Shown here: piece after piece, positions 44,499 to 52,958 of the stretch | How the letters are laid out: each line of letters begins with the position of its first letter | How positions within the stretch are numbered: the first letter of the stretch is position 1 | NCBI GenBank assembly: GCA_937930845.1 | Contig: CALHBJ010000001.1 | Coordinates: 558,001-622,000 of the forward strand | Source: an uncultured Rhizobiaceae group bacterium | GTDB lineage: Bacteria; Pseudomonadota; Alphaproteobacteria; Rhizobiales; Rhizobiaceae | Length of the DNA: 64,000 nt | Direction of reading: 5' to 3' | Program-made: the position numbers and the translations under genes | The notes under the pieces: model-generated | The model's database searches: none | Told to the model about the DNA's origin: nothing | The model's input: the letters and a program-made list of their open reading frames with translations, nothing else

Positions 44499-45929
44499 AT
44501 GATACGAATTGGACGTTTCGCGCCATGCGGCGCGACAGGAATACTTACGGCCTTTTTTCTGTATTTCGCTTTCACCACTATTGCCCAGGCCTGCATGGGC
44601 ATTGAGCGCACCATTACAATTAAATCCTTCAACGCCCACATGGGCACCGGCGGCAGCGGTGGCATTGGCCTGCGCCGCGGCGAAGTGGTTTTGACATTCG
44701 ACGATGGCCCCTCGCCTGCCACCACGCCAAAGGTGCTGCGCGCGCTAGAAAACGAGTGCGTGAAAGCGACCTTTTTCGTGGTGGGCAATATGGCGCGCTC
44801 CTATCCCGGATTGCTCAAACGTGTGGCGGCGGCAGGTCACACAATCGGCCAACACACCCAGGATCACACCAATCTGCAACAGGTTTCCCTCGATGCCGCC
44901 AAGCGCACAATCATCAGCGGTGTAAACTCCGTCAACCGGGCACTTGGGTCGCAGAAACGCGCCTCAACACGGATTTTCCGGTATCCCTATTTGTCCCGCA
45001 ATGCGCGGCTGGATGCCATCGTAAGACAACAAGGACTGCTGCCATTTTCTGCCACGGTGATGAGCCAGGACTGGAAGAAATCCTCCGGCGCCGCAATGGT
45101 GGAGCGTGTCATGTCCCGGCTCAAACGCCATGGCCGGGGGGTGATTTTGTTGCATGACATTCAACACAAAACTGCCAATGCCCTGCCGCAGCTTTTGCGC
45201 CGCCTCAAGCGCGACGGCTATAAGATTGTCCATATCCGCGGCAGTTCGTCGCCACGGGGACCAAAGCCCCGCCGCAGTGCACCGGTTGTAGCCTCCGTTG
45301 CGAAAAAACAGAGCAAGTCCACCCAACGCTCGGCGCGGGTTTCCAAGGCACTCGCCCCGGGACAAAAGGAAAGCGTCAAACGCCGCAGCCTGCTGGCGCG
45401 CATCTTTAAAGACGACAAACTCAAAGACGACAAGGGCGTCCCCGGTGTGGATACAACCATTACCGGCTCCGTTCGCAAATCCAAGGACAAGCGCGCGAAA
45501 TCATCGCTTGCCAAACGTTCTAAGAAATCCGCATCCGCGACATCAAAACGCAAAGCCAAGCAGACCACCCATAAAACTCCCAAAGCAAAAGACGCCGAAC
45601 CTGGCAGCCTGAAAGGCTGGATCGCCAAACGCAGGGCCAAGCGTCTGGCGCAAAGAAAACAGGCAAGCCTTGCAACAAAGCCGACCAAACGCACCAAGGC
45701 CAGCAAGGCCCGAAAATCCGCAAAAGTTTCCAAGCGCGTTCGCAGCAAGAAAAAAACATCCGGTTCCAAGAATACCAAGAGCGCCAAAAACGCCAAGAAA
45801 CGGCGCGTGTTTTTCAAACACCGCCTCAAACGCAAGAAAGGTGAAAGTGACAGCACCTATCACGCACGCCTGCGCGCCCGCCGCATTACGCTGAACAAAA
45901 AGACCGCAGCTTATTCAAAAACCAACTGA
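44499..45929 (+). CDS. polysaccharide deacetylase with Lys-rich C-terminal tail
   Basis: A 476-residue exported protein. A signal peptide (about 1-31, cut after TIAQA) is followed by a NodB-type deacetylase domain: VLTFDDGPSPATTP, ATFFVVGN, GQHTQDHTNL with the zinc histidines, RYPYLSRNARLD and VILLHDIQH. From about residue 250 to the end the chain is low-complexity, dominated by Lys, Arg, Ser and Ala with many KS and AK units. The tail suits binding to anionic wall polymer or nucleic acid, which is inference. The ATG at 44499 has better ribosome-site spacing than 44493. Confidence 0.88.
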   Translation: MIRIGRFAPCGATGILTAFFLYFAFTTIAQACMGIERTITIKSFNAHMGTGGSGGIGLRRGEVVLTFDDGPSPATTPKVLRALENECVKATFFVVGNMARSYPGLLKRVAAAGHTIGQHTQDHTNLQQVSLDAAKRTIISGVNSVNRALGSQKRASTRIFRYPYLSRNARLDAIVRQQGLLPFSATVMSQDWKKSSGAAMVERVMSRLKRHGRGVILLHDIQHKTANALPQLLRRLKRDGYKIVHIRGSSSPRGPKPRRSAPVVASVAKKQSKSTQRSARVSKALAPGQKESVKRRSLLARIFKDDKLKDDKGVPGVDTTITGSVRKSKDKRAKSSLAKRSKKSASATSKRKAKQTTHKTPKAKDAEPGSLKGWIAKRRAKRLAQRKQASLATKPTKRTKASKARKSAKVSKRVRSKKKTSGSKNTKSAKNAKKRRVFFKHRLKRKKGESDSTYHARLRARRITLNKKTAAYSKTN

Positions 45930-45972
45930 GCAGAACACGAACTGAGACAAGCGCCCATATGTGCGGCGCGGA

Positions 45973-46716
45973 TCAGCGCTGATTTACTGGCATCGCCTTA
46001 CGGTCCTTGGCCAACAGATACAGTTCGACGGAGCCATCACGGCTTGCTGGCGGCTTCACATGATGCACGGATGCAAAATTTTGTTTCATCAGGGCAAGCA
46101 GGTGTTGCTCCGTGCCGCCCTGGAATGTTTTCGACAGGAAATGTCCGCCCGGCGCCAATACTTTCAGTGCGAAATCCAGCGCCACATCGACCAGCGCCAT
46201 CGTGCGCATATGGTCGGTGCGGCGGTGACCGATTGTTGGGGCAGCCATATCCGACATCACAATATCGGGCGCATGTCCGCCCAAAGCGTCCATCAGTAAT
46301 TGTGGTGCATCATCATCGAGAAAATCCTTCATCAGAATCGTCGCACCGGCAACAGGGTCCATTTCCAGATAGTCGATGCCGACCACGCGAATATCATCTG
46401 CGGTGGAACCGGTTTTCGCTGCTGCCACCTGACACCAGCCACCGGGGGCTGCACCAAGGTCCACCACGCGCTGACCCGGTTTCAGCAAATTGTACCGTTC
46501 ATCAATTTCCAGCAATTTATAGGCTGCGCGGGAGGCATAGCCTTCTGCCTTGGCTTTTTGAACATATGGGTCGTTCAACTGGCGCTGCAACCACAGGGTG
46601 GACGAGATTTTGCGTCCGCGAGCCGTTTTCACCTTGGTGTGCATGTTGCGCAGATTGGGGGAGCGGCCTGATCCGCCGCTGCCTTCTTTTCTGCCGCCAG
46701 TGGTTTTGCGTGCCAT
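45973..46716 (-). CDS. rlmE: 23S rRNA 2'-O-methyltransferase RlmE
   Basis: A 247-residue FtsJ/RlmE methyltransferase, which modifies U2552 of 23S rRNA. The SAM site is [18 protein letters not shown], and the catalytic K-D-K-E set can be placed in [31 protein letters not shown] and [11 protein letters not shown] basic, Gly-rich N-terminal extension of about 35 residues is typical of alphaproteobacteria. ATGs at 46722 and 46716 are both possible; spacing from AAGGA favours 46716. The Ppx/GppA gene precedes it on the same strand. Confidence 0.95.
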   Translation of the reverse strand: MARKTTGGRKEGSGGSGRSPNLRNMHTKVKTARGRKISSTLWLQRQLNDPYVQKAKAEGYASRAAYKLLEIDERYNLLKPGQRVVDLGAAPGGWCQVAAAKTGSTADDIRVVGIDYLEMDPVAGATILMKDFLDDDAPQLLMDALGGHAPDIVMSDMAAPTIGHRRTDHMRTMALVDVALDFALKVLAPGGHFLSKTFQGGTEQHLLALMKQNFASVHHVKPPASRDGSVELYLLAKDRKAMPVNQR

Positions 46717-46797
46717 GCACATTTTCCTTTGGGATCGTTTAATTGGCCAGATGCCGGTCGATCCATCGTTGGAATGGCCAGCTCACTTGGGCGCGAA

Positions 46798-48660
46798 TTA
46801 TCGTTTTCTGATTGCCCGATTTGGTTTTCTTATCCAGGCATTATCAGCATTCATCATTTCCGTCAGCAGGCCTTCGCGCAAGCCCCGGTCCGCCACCCGC
46901 AGTCTTTCGCATGGCCACATGCGTTGAATGGCCACCAATATGGCGCACCCGGCTAATACCAGATCTGCCCGGTCGCGCCCTATGCAAGGATTGCTTACCC
47001 GGTCTTCGAAGCTCATATCAACCAGCGCGTCGACCATGCGGGTAACCTGCGCTGAGGCCATCCATGTACCATCCACCCGCCGCCGGTCATAGCGGGGCAG
47101 TTCCAGATGAATCCCCGCCAGGGTTGTGACGGTGCCGGAGGTGCCAAGGAGGTGAATCTCTCCCTGTTTTGCCGCATCTTCCAGGGCGTCACGGCCTTCA
47201 AACGTGGCCAGATAGTCGCTTGCTTCAGCCACCATGGTTTCAAAAACACTGCGCGTGACCAACCGCCCGCCCCCGTGTTTTTCCGACAGCGTCACCACGC
47301 CAAACGGCATGGATGTCCACGACACCATTGCGGGCCCAAGGTCATGCTTTCGGCGTTTTTCCAGATCGAGCAGCGCCAGTTCAGATGACCCGCCACCAAT
47401 ATCAAACAGCACAACACCGCGCGCCTTGCGGTCAACGAGGCTTGCACACCCGGCAACCGCCAGGCGAGCCTCTGTTTCCCGGTCGATAATTTCCAAATCC
47501 AGTCCGGTCTCTTCTTTCACCCTGTGCAAAAACAGAGCACCGTTTTCTGCCCGACGACAGGCTTCCGTAGCGATCAGGCGCACGCCTTTGACAGGCCGGT
47601 TCTTGAGTTTTTGCGCACATGCGGCGAGTGCACCCACCGCTCTTTCCATGGCCGCATCCGCCAGCCGCCCCGATGCGCCCAGCCCTTCCCCCAAACGCAC
47701 AATGCGCGAGAAGGCATCAATCACACGAAACCGTCCCGGTTGCTGGGGCACCGCCACCAGCAACCGGCAATTATTCGTCCCCAGATCCAGCGCTGCATAG
47801 GCATTGGTTGCTGACGGGGAAGACCCGGCACCGTCGCGGGGCTTACGTCTGACCGGTGGCTGATGTTCACGCTTGGGGCGTGCAGAACGGTTGGCTCGCG
47901 TAGACGTGTTTTCCACGCCATGGCGGGGGTCCGTGCCAACCACCGGCGCAACGGGCTTGTCCTTGCGCCGTGGCCGGCGCGTGGTGCGGCGGCGGGAGGA
48001 TTTGGTTTGATTTTCTAACCTGGCCGTGCTGGCCGATTCAGTCGCATCAGACGTTTGAGCGGACGCGGGAGCGTGTGAGTGAGCCGTCCCATTTTCGGGC
48101 TCATTTTCGAGCCCAGTGCCTGGCCCAGTATCTGACCGAATGTCGGGTCCAATTTCGGGTTGGCCAGCATTGGCTTGCGCTGCCGGTGCGCTGCGCCCCT
48201 TGCGCCTGCGCCGTCGATTCTTGCGTGGCGACTTTTGGGCCGGCTCTTCCCGCTCATTTGAATGGGCAGACTGAGCATTTGCTTCATGGGGGCGCGTTAC
48301 AGGTAAATGCTGGGACGACAGGTGTTTGGAATTTTGACGTGCTGCATTTTCAGGTGCGGACAAGCCGCCCTCTAAAACAACAGCATTCTCGGCCTGAGCG
48401 TTTTTTACAGTCGCGCGGCGGCGTCTCCGCCCCCTTTTTCGACCTTTCTTGACGGTCGGTCCGGCACGCTCTTCAGCGCCGCCTTCTCGTCCATCTACGC
48501 TCTGTCCAGGCCGTTTGCCGGGGCAATCCCCAGTCGTATTGTCGGACACCGGATACTTTCTGCTGCCGCCCGTCTTCCAATCGCCATTGTGCTCTTGGAT
48601 ACGCTTGGCAGGCACAAATTTAAGTTGCTGAAACTGTATCAACTTGACCGACAAGAACAA
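46798..48660 (-). CDS. Ppx/GppA phosphatase with long basic N-terminal extension
   Basis: Up to 620 residues. The catalytic part is the C-terminal half, from about 285: AYAALDLGTNNCRLLVAV, FDIGGGSSELALL and LGTSGTVTTLAG are the actin-like phosphate-binding motifs of exopolyphosphatase/pppGpp phosphohydrolases. The preceding 280 residues are low-complexity, with blocks such as GRKRGRRRRRATVK, KNRRRRRKGR and SRRRTTRRPRRKDK. The start is uncertain: the frame opens at a TTG (48660), with in-frame GTG codons at 48615 and 48549 and no ATG before the catalytic domain. rlmE follows. Confidence 0.85.
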   Translation of the reverse strand: MFLSVKLIQFQQLKFVPAKRIQEHNGDWKTGGSRKYPVSDNTTGDCPGKRPGQSVDGREGGAEERAGPTVKKGRKRGRRRRRATVKNAQAENAVVLEGGLSAPENAARQNSKHLSSQHLPVTRPHEANAQSAHSNEREEPAQKSPRKNRRRRRKGRSAPAAQANAGQPEIGPDIRSDTGPGTGLENEPENGTAHSHAPASAQTSDATESASTARLENQTKSSRRRTTRRPRRKDKPVAPVVGTDPRHGVENTSTRANRSARPKREHQPPVRRKPRDGAGSSPSATNAYAALDLGTNNCRLLVAVPQQPGRFRVIDAFSRIVRLGEGLGASGRLADAAMERAVGALAACAQKLKNRPVKGVRLIATEACRRAENGALFLHRVKEETGLDLEIIDRETEARLAVAGCASLVDRKARGVVLFDIGGGSSELALLDLEKRRKHDLGPAMVSWTSMPFGVVTLSEKHGGGRLVTRSVFETMVAEASDYLATFEGRDALEDAAKQGEIHLLGTSGTVTTLAGIHLELPRYDRRRVDGTWMASAQVTRMVDALVDMSFEDRVSNPCIGRDRADLVLAGCAILVAIQRMWPCERLRVADRGLREGLLTEMMNADNAWIRKPNRAIRKR

Positions 48661-48820
48661 GATGAAATCGTGATCAACACCAACTTGCCCATGGTCGCAT
48701 CAAAAAGGCGCGAAACCCAATCGGGCCACCAATATCTCCCTTGACGCATTCGCAGCCAGTGCCTAAACCGCAACCACCGACACAAAAACCGTCGCAGCCG
48801 CCCAAAACAACGGGCCGCAC

Positions 48821-48894
48821 TGGGGAATAGGTTAACGGTAGACCCACGGACTCTGACTCCGTTAGTCCTGGTTCGAATCCAGGTTCCCCAGCCA
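48821..48894 (+). tRNA. tRNA-Gln (CTG anticodon)
   Basis: The acceptor arms TGGGGAA (48821-48827) and TTCCCCA (48884-48890) pair fully. The anticodon stem ACGGA/TCCGT encloses the loop CTCTGAC with anticodon CTG, reading CAG. The T arm is CCTGG-TTCGAAT-CCAGG. Discriminator G is at 48891 and CCA is encoded (48892-48894). Confidence 0.96.
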
Positions 48895-48950
48895 ACTCAT
48901 CAACAAGCCAAACATCAGCACATCCCTATGCGCAAAACGGAGCGCGTGGG

Positions 48951-49196
48951 TTATCCGCCTTTCAGTTGTTGAATAAGGTAGATTTCAGTGTCCGGGTAGA
49001 TTGGTTCTGTGAGATCATTGGCGATGATACGGCCATCGACGGCGACCGATACGCCTGCTTCGATAAAGGGGGCCAGACCGGGGTGGGTTTGAGCCAATTG
49101 CGCCAACATTTCACCGATATTGGTGGCCTCCACATCGACTTTGAGGTTCCCACCTGCATGGGTGCGCAGGCCTGACCACAGGTTGACTTCAACCAT
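48951..49196 (-). CDS. MoaD/ThiS-like sulfur carrier protein
   Basis: An 81-residue ubiquitin-fold protein ending in the Gly-Gly (QQLKGG) that is adenylylated and thiocarboxylated in MoaD and ThiS. The middle VSVAVDGRIIANDLTEPIYP and the C-terminal IYLIQQLKGG match the fold. It overlaps the end of the large hydroxylase subunit gene by eight bases, so it belongs to that operon. It could serve molybdopterin synthesis or a dedicated sulfuration step for this enzyme. No MoaE is next to it. Confidence 0.87.
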   Translation of the reverse strand: MVEVNLWSGLRTHAGGNLKVDVEATNIGEMLAQLAQTHPGLAPFIEAGVSVAVDGRIIANDLTEPIYPDTEIYLIQQLKGG

Positions 49197-51438
49197 TGGC
49201 CTGGACGTCCAGAGCTTCCAGAATGCGCGGTGGTGACATGGGCAATTGTTTCAAACGCACACCCGCTGCCCCCGATACGGCATTGGCGATGGCCGCCAAA
49301 GGGGGGCAGATGGATGTCTCGCCCACACCGCGAACACCATAGGGGTGGCCGGGGTTTGGAACTTCCACAATCACCGTGTCGATCATTGGCAGGTCTGATG
49401 CCACGGGAATGCGATAATCGAGAAAGTTTGCATTTTGCAGGCGGCCATCTTCGCCATAAATGTATTCTTCATTCAATGCCCAGCCGATGCCCTGGGCAGC
49501 GCCACCCTGATATTGACCTTCCACATAGGTGGGATGAATGGCTTTGCCGGCATCCTGCACCACGGTGTAGCGCTCAACACTGGTTTTGCCTGTTTCCTTG
49601 TCCACTCTGGCATCGACAATATGGGTGGCAAAACTGACGCCGGCGCCTTCCGGTGTGGCCTCGAAATGCCCAACAATCGGACCGCCAGTAGCGCCCATAT
49701 TCTTGGTGATGTCGGCCAGTGCCAGTGGTTCAAAATCACCGGCATTGGGGCCGGACGGTTTGGCATATCCGCTGTCCCAATAGACAGCTTCTGGATCAAT
49801 TCCCCATTTGGCAGCCGCGCGGCCGCATAATTTCTCGACAGCGTCGCGCGAGGCATTGATGGCCGCCAATCCGCTGGCATAGGTCACTCGTGATCCGTGG
49901 CTGACTTCATTGTATCCAAGCGTTGCGGTGTCTGCGACGGTTGTGCGGATTTTTTCGTAAGGAATGCCGAGTTCCTCCGCCACCATCTGACACATGGACG
50001 CCCGGCTGCCGCCGATATCTGGCGTGCCGACGGACAAGGCGGCTGTGCCATCTTCGGACAATGCCAGCGTGACGGCTGTTTCGCCCCCATGGTTGAACCA
50101 GAAGCCGCAGGACACGCCCCGGCCCAGACCTTCCGCCAGGGGCGCAGAATAATGGGGATGGGCTTTGGCAGCCTCCAGGGTTTCCACCAATCCAATGCGA
50201 TCAAACCGCGGGCCGTAGGATGCTTTTGTGCCCTCTTTTGACGCATTCATGAGGCGCACCTCAATGGGATCCAGCCCAAGTTGGGAGCAAAGCTCGTCGA
50301 TCACCGATTCCACGGCAAAGGCAGCCATGGGTGAACCCGGCGCCCGGTACGCGGCCTGTTTGGGCCGGTTCGACATCACGTCATAACCGACCTGAAATAC
50401 ATTTTCCAAATTATAGGGTGCGAAGGCGCACATGGCGGTGAATTCCATCGGCGCACCGGGAAAGGCCCCGCCCTGCAGGCGGAACGTGCCCTGCCCTGCG
50501 GTGATTTTGCCATCCGATGTCATGCCGATTTTGATGTCCATTGATGTGGATGCCGTTGGTCCCGTGGCTCTGAATACCTCGGCCCGGCTCATCACCAGTT
50601 TTACCGGACGGTTGGTTTTGCGTGACAATGCCAAGGCCACCGGCTCAATGAACACGGCGGTTTTTCCACCAAAGCCGCCGCCGATTTCAGAGGCGGTTAC
50701 ACGAATTTGGCTGGCGTCGGTGCCGACCAGTTTTGCGCAGATTTTCTGGACGTTGAAATGGCCCTGGGTACAGCACCACACTTCCCCTTTGCCGTCAGCG
50801 TCCAGTTGCGCCAGACAAGCATGGGGTTCGATATATCCCTGGTGGGCGGCTTCGGTGACAAAGCTATCTTCGATGACCAGGTCAGCTTGCGCAAAGCCTT
50901 CTTCCACATCGCCGTGGCCGCTTTCATGATAGCGCACAACATTGGGATGCAGTCCCGGCGGGACAGATTTATCGGCCGCGCCTTCACGGATCACCGGCGC
51001 ATCCTTGGCCATGGCCTTATCCACATCGGTGACGTGGGGCAGTATTTCATATGTCACGTCGATGAGTTTTGCTGCATCGCGCGCGGCAAGAGGCGAAGTT
51101 GCCGCGACTGCCGCGACCGCGTGGCCGTCATATAACGCTTTTTCCCCAGCCATGACATTTTCCAGAACATTCAGATCATCGCCTTCCAGGCCTTCGGCAA
51201 AATCAGCCCGCGTCACAACCGCTTTCACGTCCTTTGAGGCCATTGCCCGCGACGTGTCGATCTTGAGAATTTTTGCATGGGCGTGGGGAGACCGCACGAT
51301 GGCGGCGTGCAGCATGCCTGGTGCCGACACGTCTGCGCCAAATCTTGCCCGCCCTGTTACCTTGTCTACACCGTCTGGCCTGTTTGGCCTTGTGCCAACA
51401 ACCTTGAACTCACCATTCTTTTTGTCATCTAAAGCCAT
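49189..51438 (-). CDS. molybdenum hydroxylase large subunit (xanthine dehydrogenase family)
   Basis: A 749-residue molybdopterin-binding subunit. It opens with GTRPNRPDGVDKVTGRARFG, has GGGFGGKTAVFIEPVALAL (about 240-260) for cofactor binding, AYRAPGSPMAAFAVES where CO dehydrogenases carry a Cys- or Gly-rich loop, and the active-site glutamate in GVRGVGETSICPPLAAIANA near the C-terminus. It hydroxylates or oxidises a small molecule, probably an aldehyde, purine or aromatic acyl compound; the substrate cannot be told. It is preceded by the iron-sulfur and FAD subunit genes with four-base overlaps. Confidence 0.92.
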   Translation of the reverse strand: MALDDKKNGEFKVVGTRPNRPDGVDKVTGRARFGADVSAPGMLHAAIVRSPHAHAKILKIDTSRAMASKDVKAVVTRADFAEGLEGDDLNVLENVMAGEKALYDGHAVAAVAATSPLAARDAAKLIDVTYEILPHVTDVDKAMAKDAPVIREGAADKSVPPGLHPNVVRYHESGHGDVEEGFAQADLVIEDSFVTEAAHQGYIEPHACLAQLDADGKGEVWCCTQGHFNVQKICAKLVGTDASQIRVTASEIGGGFGGKTAVFIEPVALALSRKTNRPVKLVMSRAEVFRATGPTASTSMDIKIGMTSDGKITAGQGTFRLQGGAFPGAPMEFTAMCAFAPYNLENVFQVGYDVMSNRPKQAAYRAPGSPMAAFAVESVIDELCSQLGLDPIEVRLMNASKEGTKASYGPRFDRIGLVETLEAAKAHPHYSAPLAEGLGRGVSCGFWFNHGGETAVTLALSEDGTAALSVGTPDIGGSRASMCQMVAEELGIPYEKIRTTVADTATLGYNEVSHGSRVTYASGLAAINASRDAVEKLCGRAAAKWGIDPEAVYWDSGYAKPSGPNAGDFEPLALADITKNMGATGGPIVGHFEATPEGAGVSFATHIVDARVDKETGKTSVERYTVVQDAGKAIHPTYVEGQYQGGAAQGIGWALNEEYIYGEDGRLQNANFLDYRIPVASDLPMIDTVIVEVPNPGHPYGVRGVGETSICPPLAAIANAVSGAAGVRLKQLPMSPPRILEALDVQANG

Positions 51439-51917
51439 CAGGATGCCTTTCTAAGGTCAGCAGCTGTGTCCATGACAGCGCGGATGATTTTGTCATATCC
51501 GGTGCAGCGGCACAGATTGCCAGCCAACCAGTAGCGCACTTCCGTTTCGGTTGGATCGGGGTTTTTCTCCAGCAAAGCTTTTGTTGCCACCAGAATTCCC
51601 GGCGTGCAGATGCCGCATTGCAACGCGGCATATTCGATGAATTTTTCCTGCAATGGGTGCAGGGATTCACCTTCAGCAATACCTTCAACGGTGGTGATAG
51701 ACTTGCCCTGGGCTTCAGCCCCAAGCACCAGGCATGAACACACCAACCGGCCATCGACGGTGACAGAACACGCGCCGCAATCGCCTGTGCCACAACCTTC
51801 CTTGGCTCCGGTCAGCGCTAATTTATCCCTCAGTACATCCAGCAGGGTTTCGCGCGGGTCGCACAGGAATTCGGCCTCATCGCCATTAATAGTTGTGGAA
51901 ACGTGAATCATGCTCAT
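51438..51917 (-). CDS. molybdenum hydroxylase [2Fe-2S] subunit
   Basis: A 159-residue subunit with two clusters. The plant-type cluster is in GAKEGCGTGDCGACSVTVDG with a later Cys (RLVCSCLVLG); the second, helical domain has LQCGICTPGILVATKALL and GNLCRCTGYDKI. It carries electrons from the molybdenum centre to the FAD subunit. Its ATG overlaps the stop of the FAD subunit gene (ATGA), and its own stop overlaps the large-subunit ATG in the same way, so the three are translationally coupled. Confidence 0.96.
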   Translation of the reverse strand: MSMIHVSTTINGDEAEFLCDPRETLLDVLRDKLALTGAKEGCGTGDCGACSVTVDGRLVCSCLVLGAEAQGKSITTVEGIAEGESLHPLQEKFIEYAALQCGICTPGILVATKALLEKNPDPTETEVRYWLAGNLCRCTGYDKIIRAVMDTAADLRKAS

Positions 51918-52774
51918 TTTGATGCTCTCACTCTGTCATATGCGATCTTCGCCGCCCGCCGGGCCAAAACGCCCGCCACATGGGTTCTGAATTTGATTGT
52001 GCCGCGTTTATCGTTGATCGGATTGCAGGCGGCTGACGCAGCCGCCGCCAAGGCATTCAACGCATTTTCATCAAGCGATGTACCGATAATTGCCTGGGCT
52101 GCTTCATCAACCAGAAGAACCTTTGGGGCCACCGCCCCCAGCGACACGCGCGCTTCACTGATCGTATCACCGTCCAGACGAAGATTTACCGCACAGCCCA
52201 CCACGGCAATATCCATTTCCGTGCGCGGGATAAAACGCAGATATGCATCGGCGGCGTTGTCACCGCGTTGCGGTATATGCAGGGCAGTGATCACTTCGCC
52301 CTTTTCAAGACTGGTTTTTCCCGGACCGACCGGTATTTCGCTGACAGCCACGCGGCGTTCCCCATTGGGACCGGTGATATTTGCTGAAACATCAGCTGCG
52401 AACATGGCAGGCACACTGTCAGCGGCGGGTGATCCGTTGCACAGATTGCCCACAAGTGTTGCGCGACCCTGGACCTGGGTCGATCCGATCAAATCCATCG
52501 CCTCCACAAGCCCCGGCCATTGGCGGGCAAGTTCGGCATTCTCGCTCATTTCTGCCCCGGATACGGCGGCACCGATGCGCCATCCACCATCTTCGCAAAC
52601 AATGTCCTTCACGCCTTCAATGTTTTTCACATCAATGAGGACATCGGGGGTGAATACATCTGCGCGCAGTTGAACCAGCACATCGGTGCCACCAGCGAGA
52701 AACCGTGTTGTGCCATCGGCACTGGCGGCAATTCCTACGGCATCTTCAAAGCTGGCGGGGCTGTGATATTGCAT
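51914..52774 (-). CDS. molybdenum hydroxylase FAD subunit
   Basis: A 286-residue FAD-binding subunit. It begins MQYHSPASFEDAVGIAAS, continues with FLAGGTDVLVQLRAD (FAD pyrophosphate loop), and has RATLVGNLCNGSPAADSVPA and AVVGCAVNLRLDG later. It passes electrons from the iron-sulfur subunit to the final acceptor. I prefer the ATG at 52774, which follows a GGA; an in-frame GTG at 52789 would add five residues. It is the first gene of the operon, and its leader contains two alternative hairpins. Confidence 0.94.
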   Translation of the reverse strand: MQYHSPASFEDAVGIAASADGTTRFLAGGTDVLVQLRADVFTPDVLIDVKNIEGVKDIVCEDGGWRIGAAVSGAEMSENAELARQWPGLVEAMDLIGSTQVQGRATLVGNLCNGSPAADSVPAMFAADVSANITGPNGERRVAVSEIPVGPGKTSLEKGEVITALHIPQRGDNAADAYLRFIPRTEMDIAVVGCAVNLRLDGDTISEARVSLGAVAPKVLLVDEAAQAIIGTSLDENALNALAAAASAACNPINDKRGTIKFRTHVAGVLARRAAKIAYDRVRASK

Positions 52775-52796
52775 CAATTTTCCATTCACTTAACTT

Positions 52797-52823
52797 AAGC
52801 ACGCCCCGTGCTTCCAACGGGGC
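52797..52823 (-). promoter_or_regulatory. mutually exclusive hairpins in the hydroxylase operon leader
   Basis: Two perfect stems overlap. GCCCCGT (52803-52809) can pair with ACGGGGC (52817-52823), and AAGCAC (52797-52802) can pair with GTGCTT (52808-52813). They share 52808-52809, so only one can form. They lie 23-49 bases upstream of the FAD subunit ATG, close to the ribosome site. No known riboswitch consensus was recognised. Confidence 0.5.
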
Positions 52824-52958
52824 TTTTGGCGATGGTATCAAAGCATCCGGAAATGGGTAGTGCCCAAATGAGGGAAATTCCATAGTTTCTGTAACAGGTT
52901 GCAGCGCAGGTTGCGGGCCACACTGCAATGTCGCCCGACTGTCGCCACGAGCTCTGGC

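Noticed and set aside
48674-48895. 73-residue minus-strand frame containing GFEPGLTESESVG
   Set aside because: It is the antisense of tRNA-Gln; this peptide pattern is a well-known artefact of tRNA regions.
52797-52823. Molybdenum cofactor (Moco) riboswitch before the hydroxylase operon
   Set aside because: The known Moco RNA motif is much longer with several conserved stems; only two short alternative stems are seen here.
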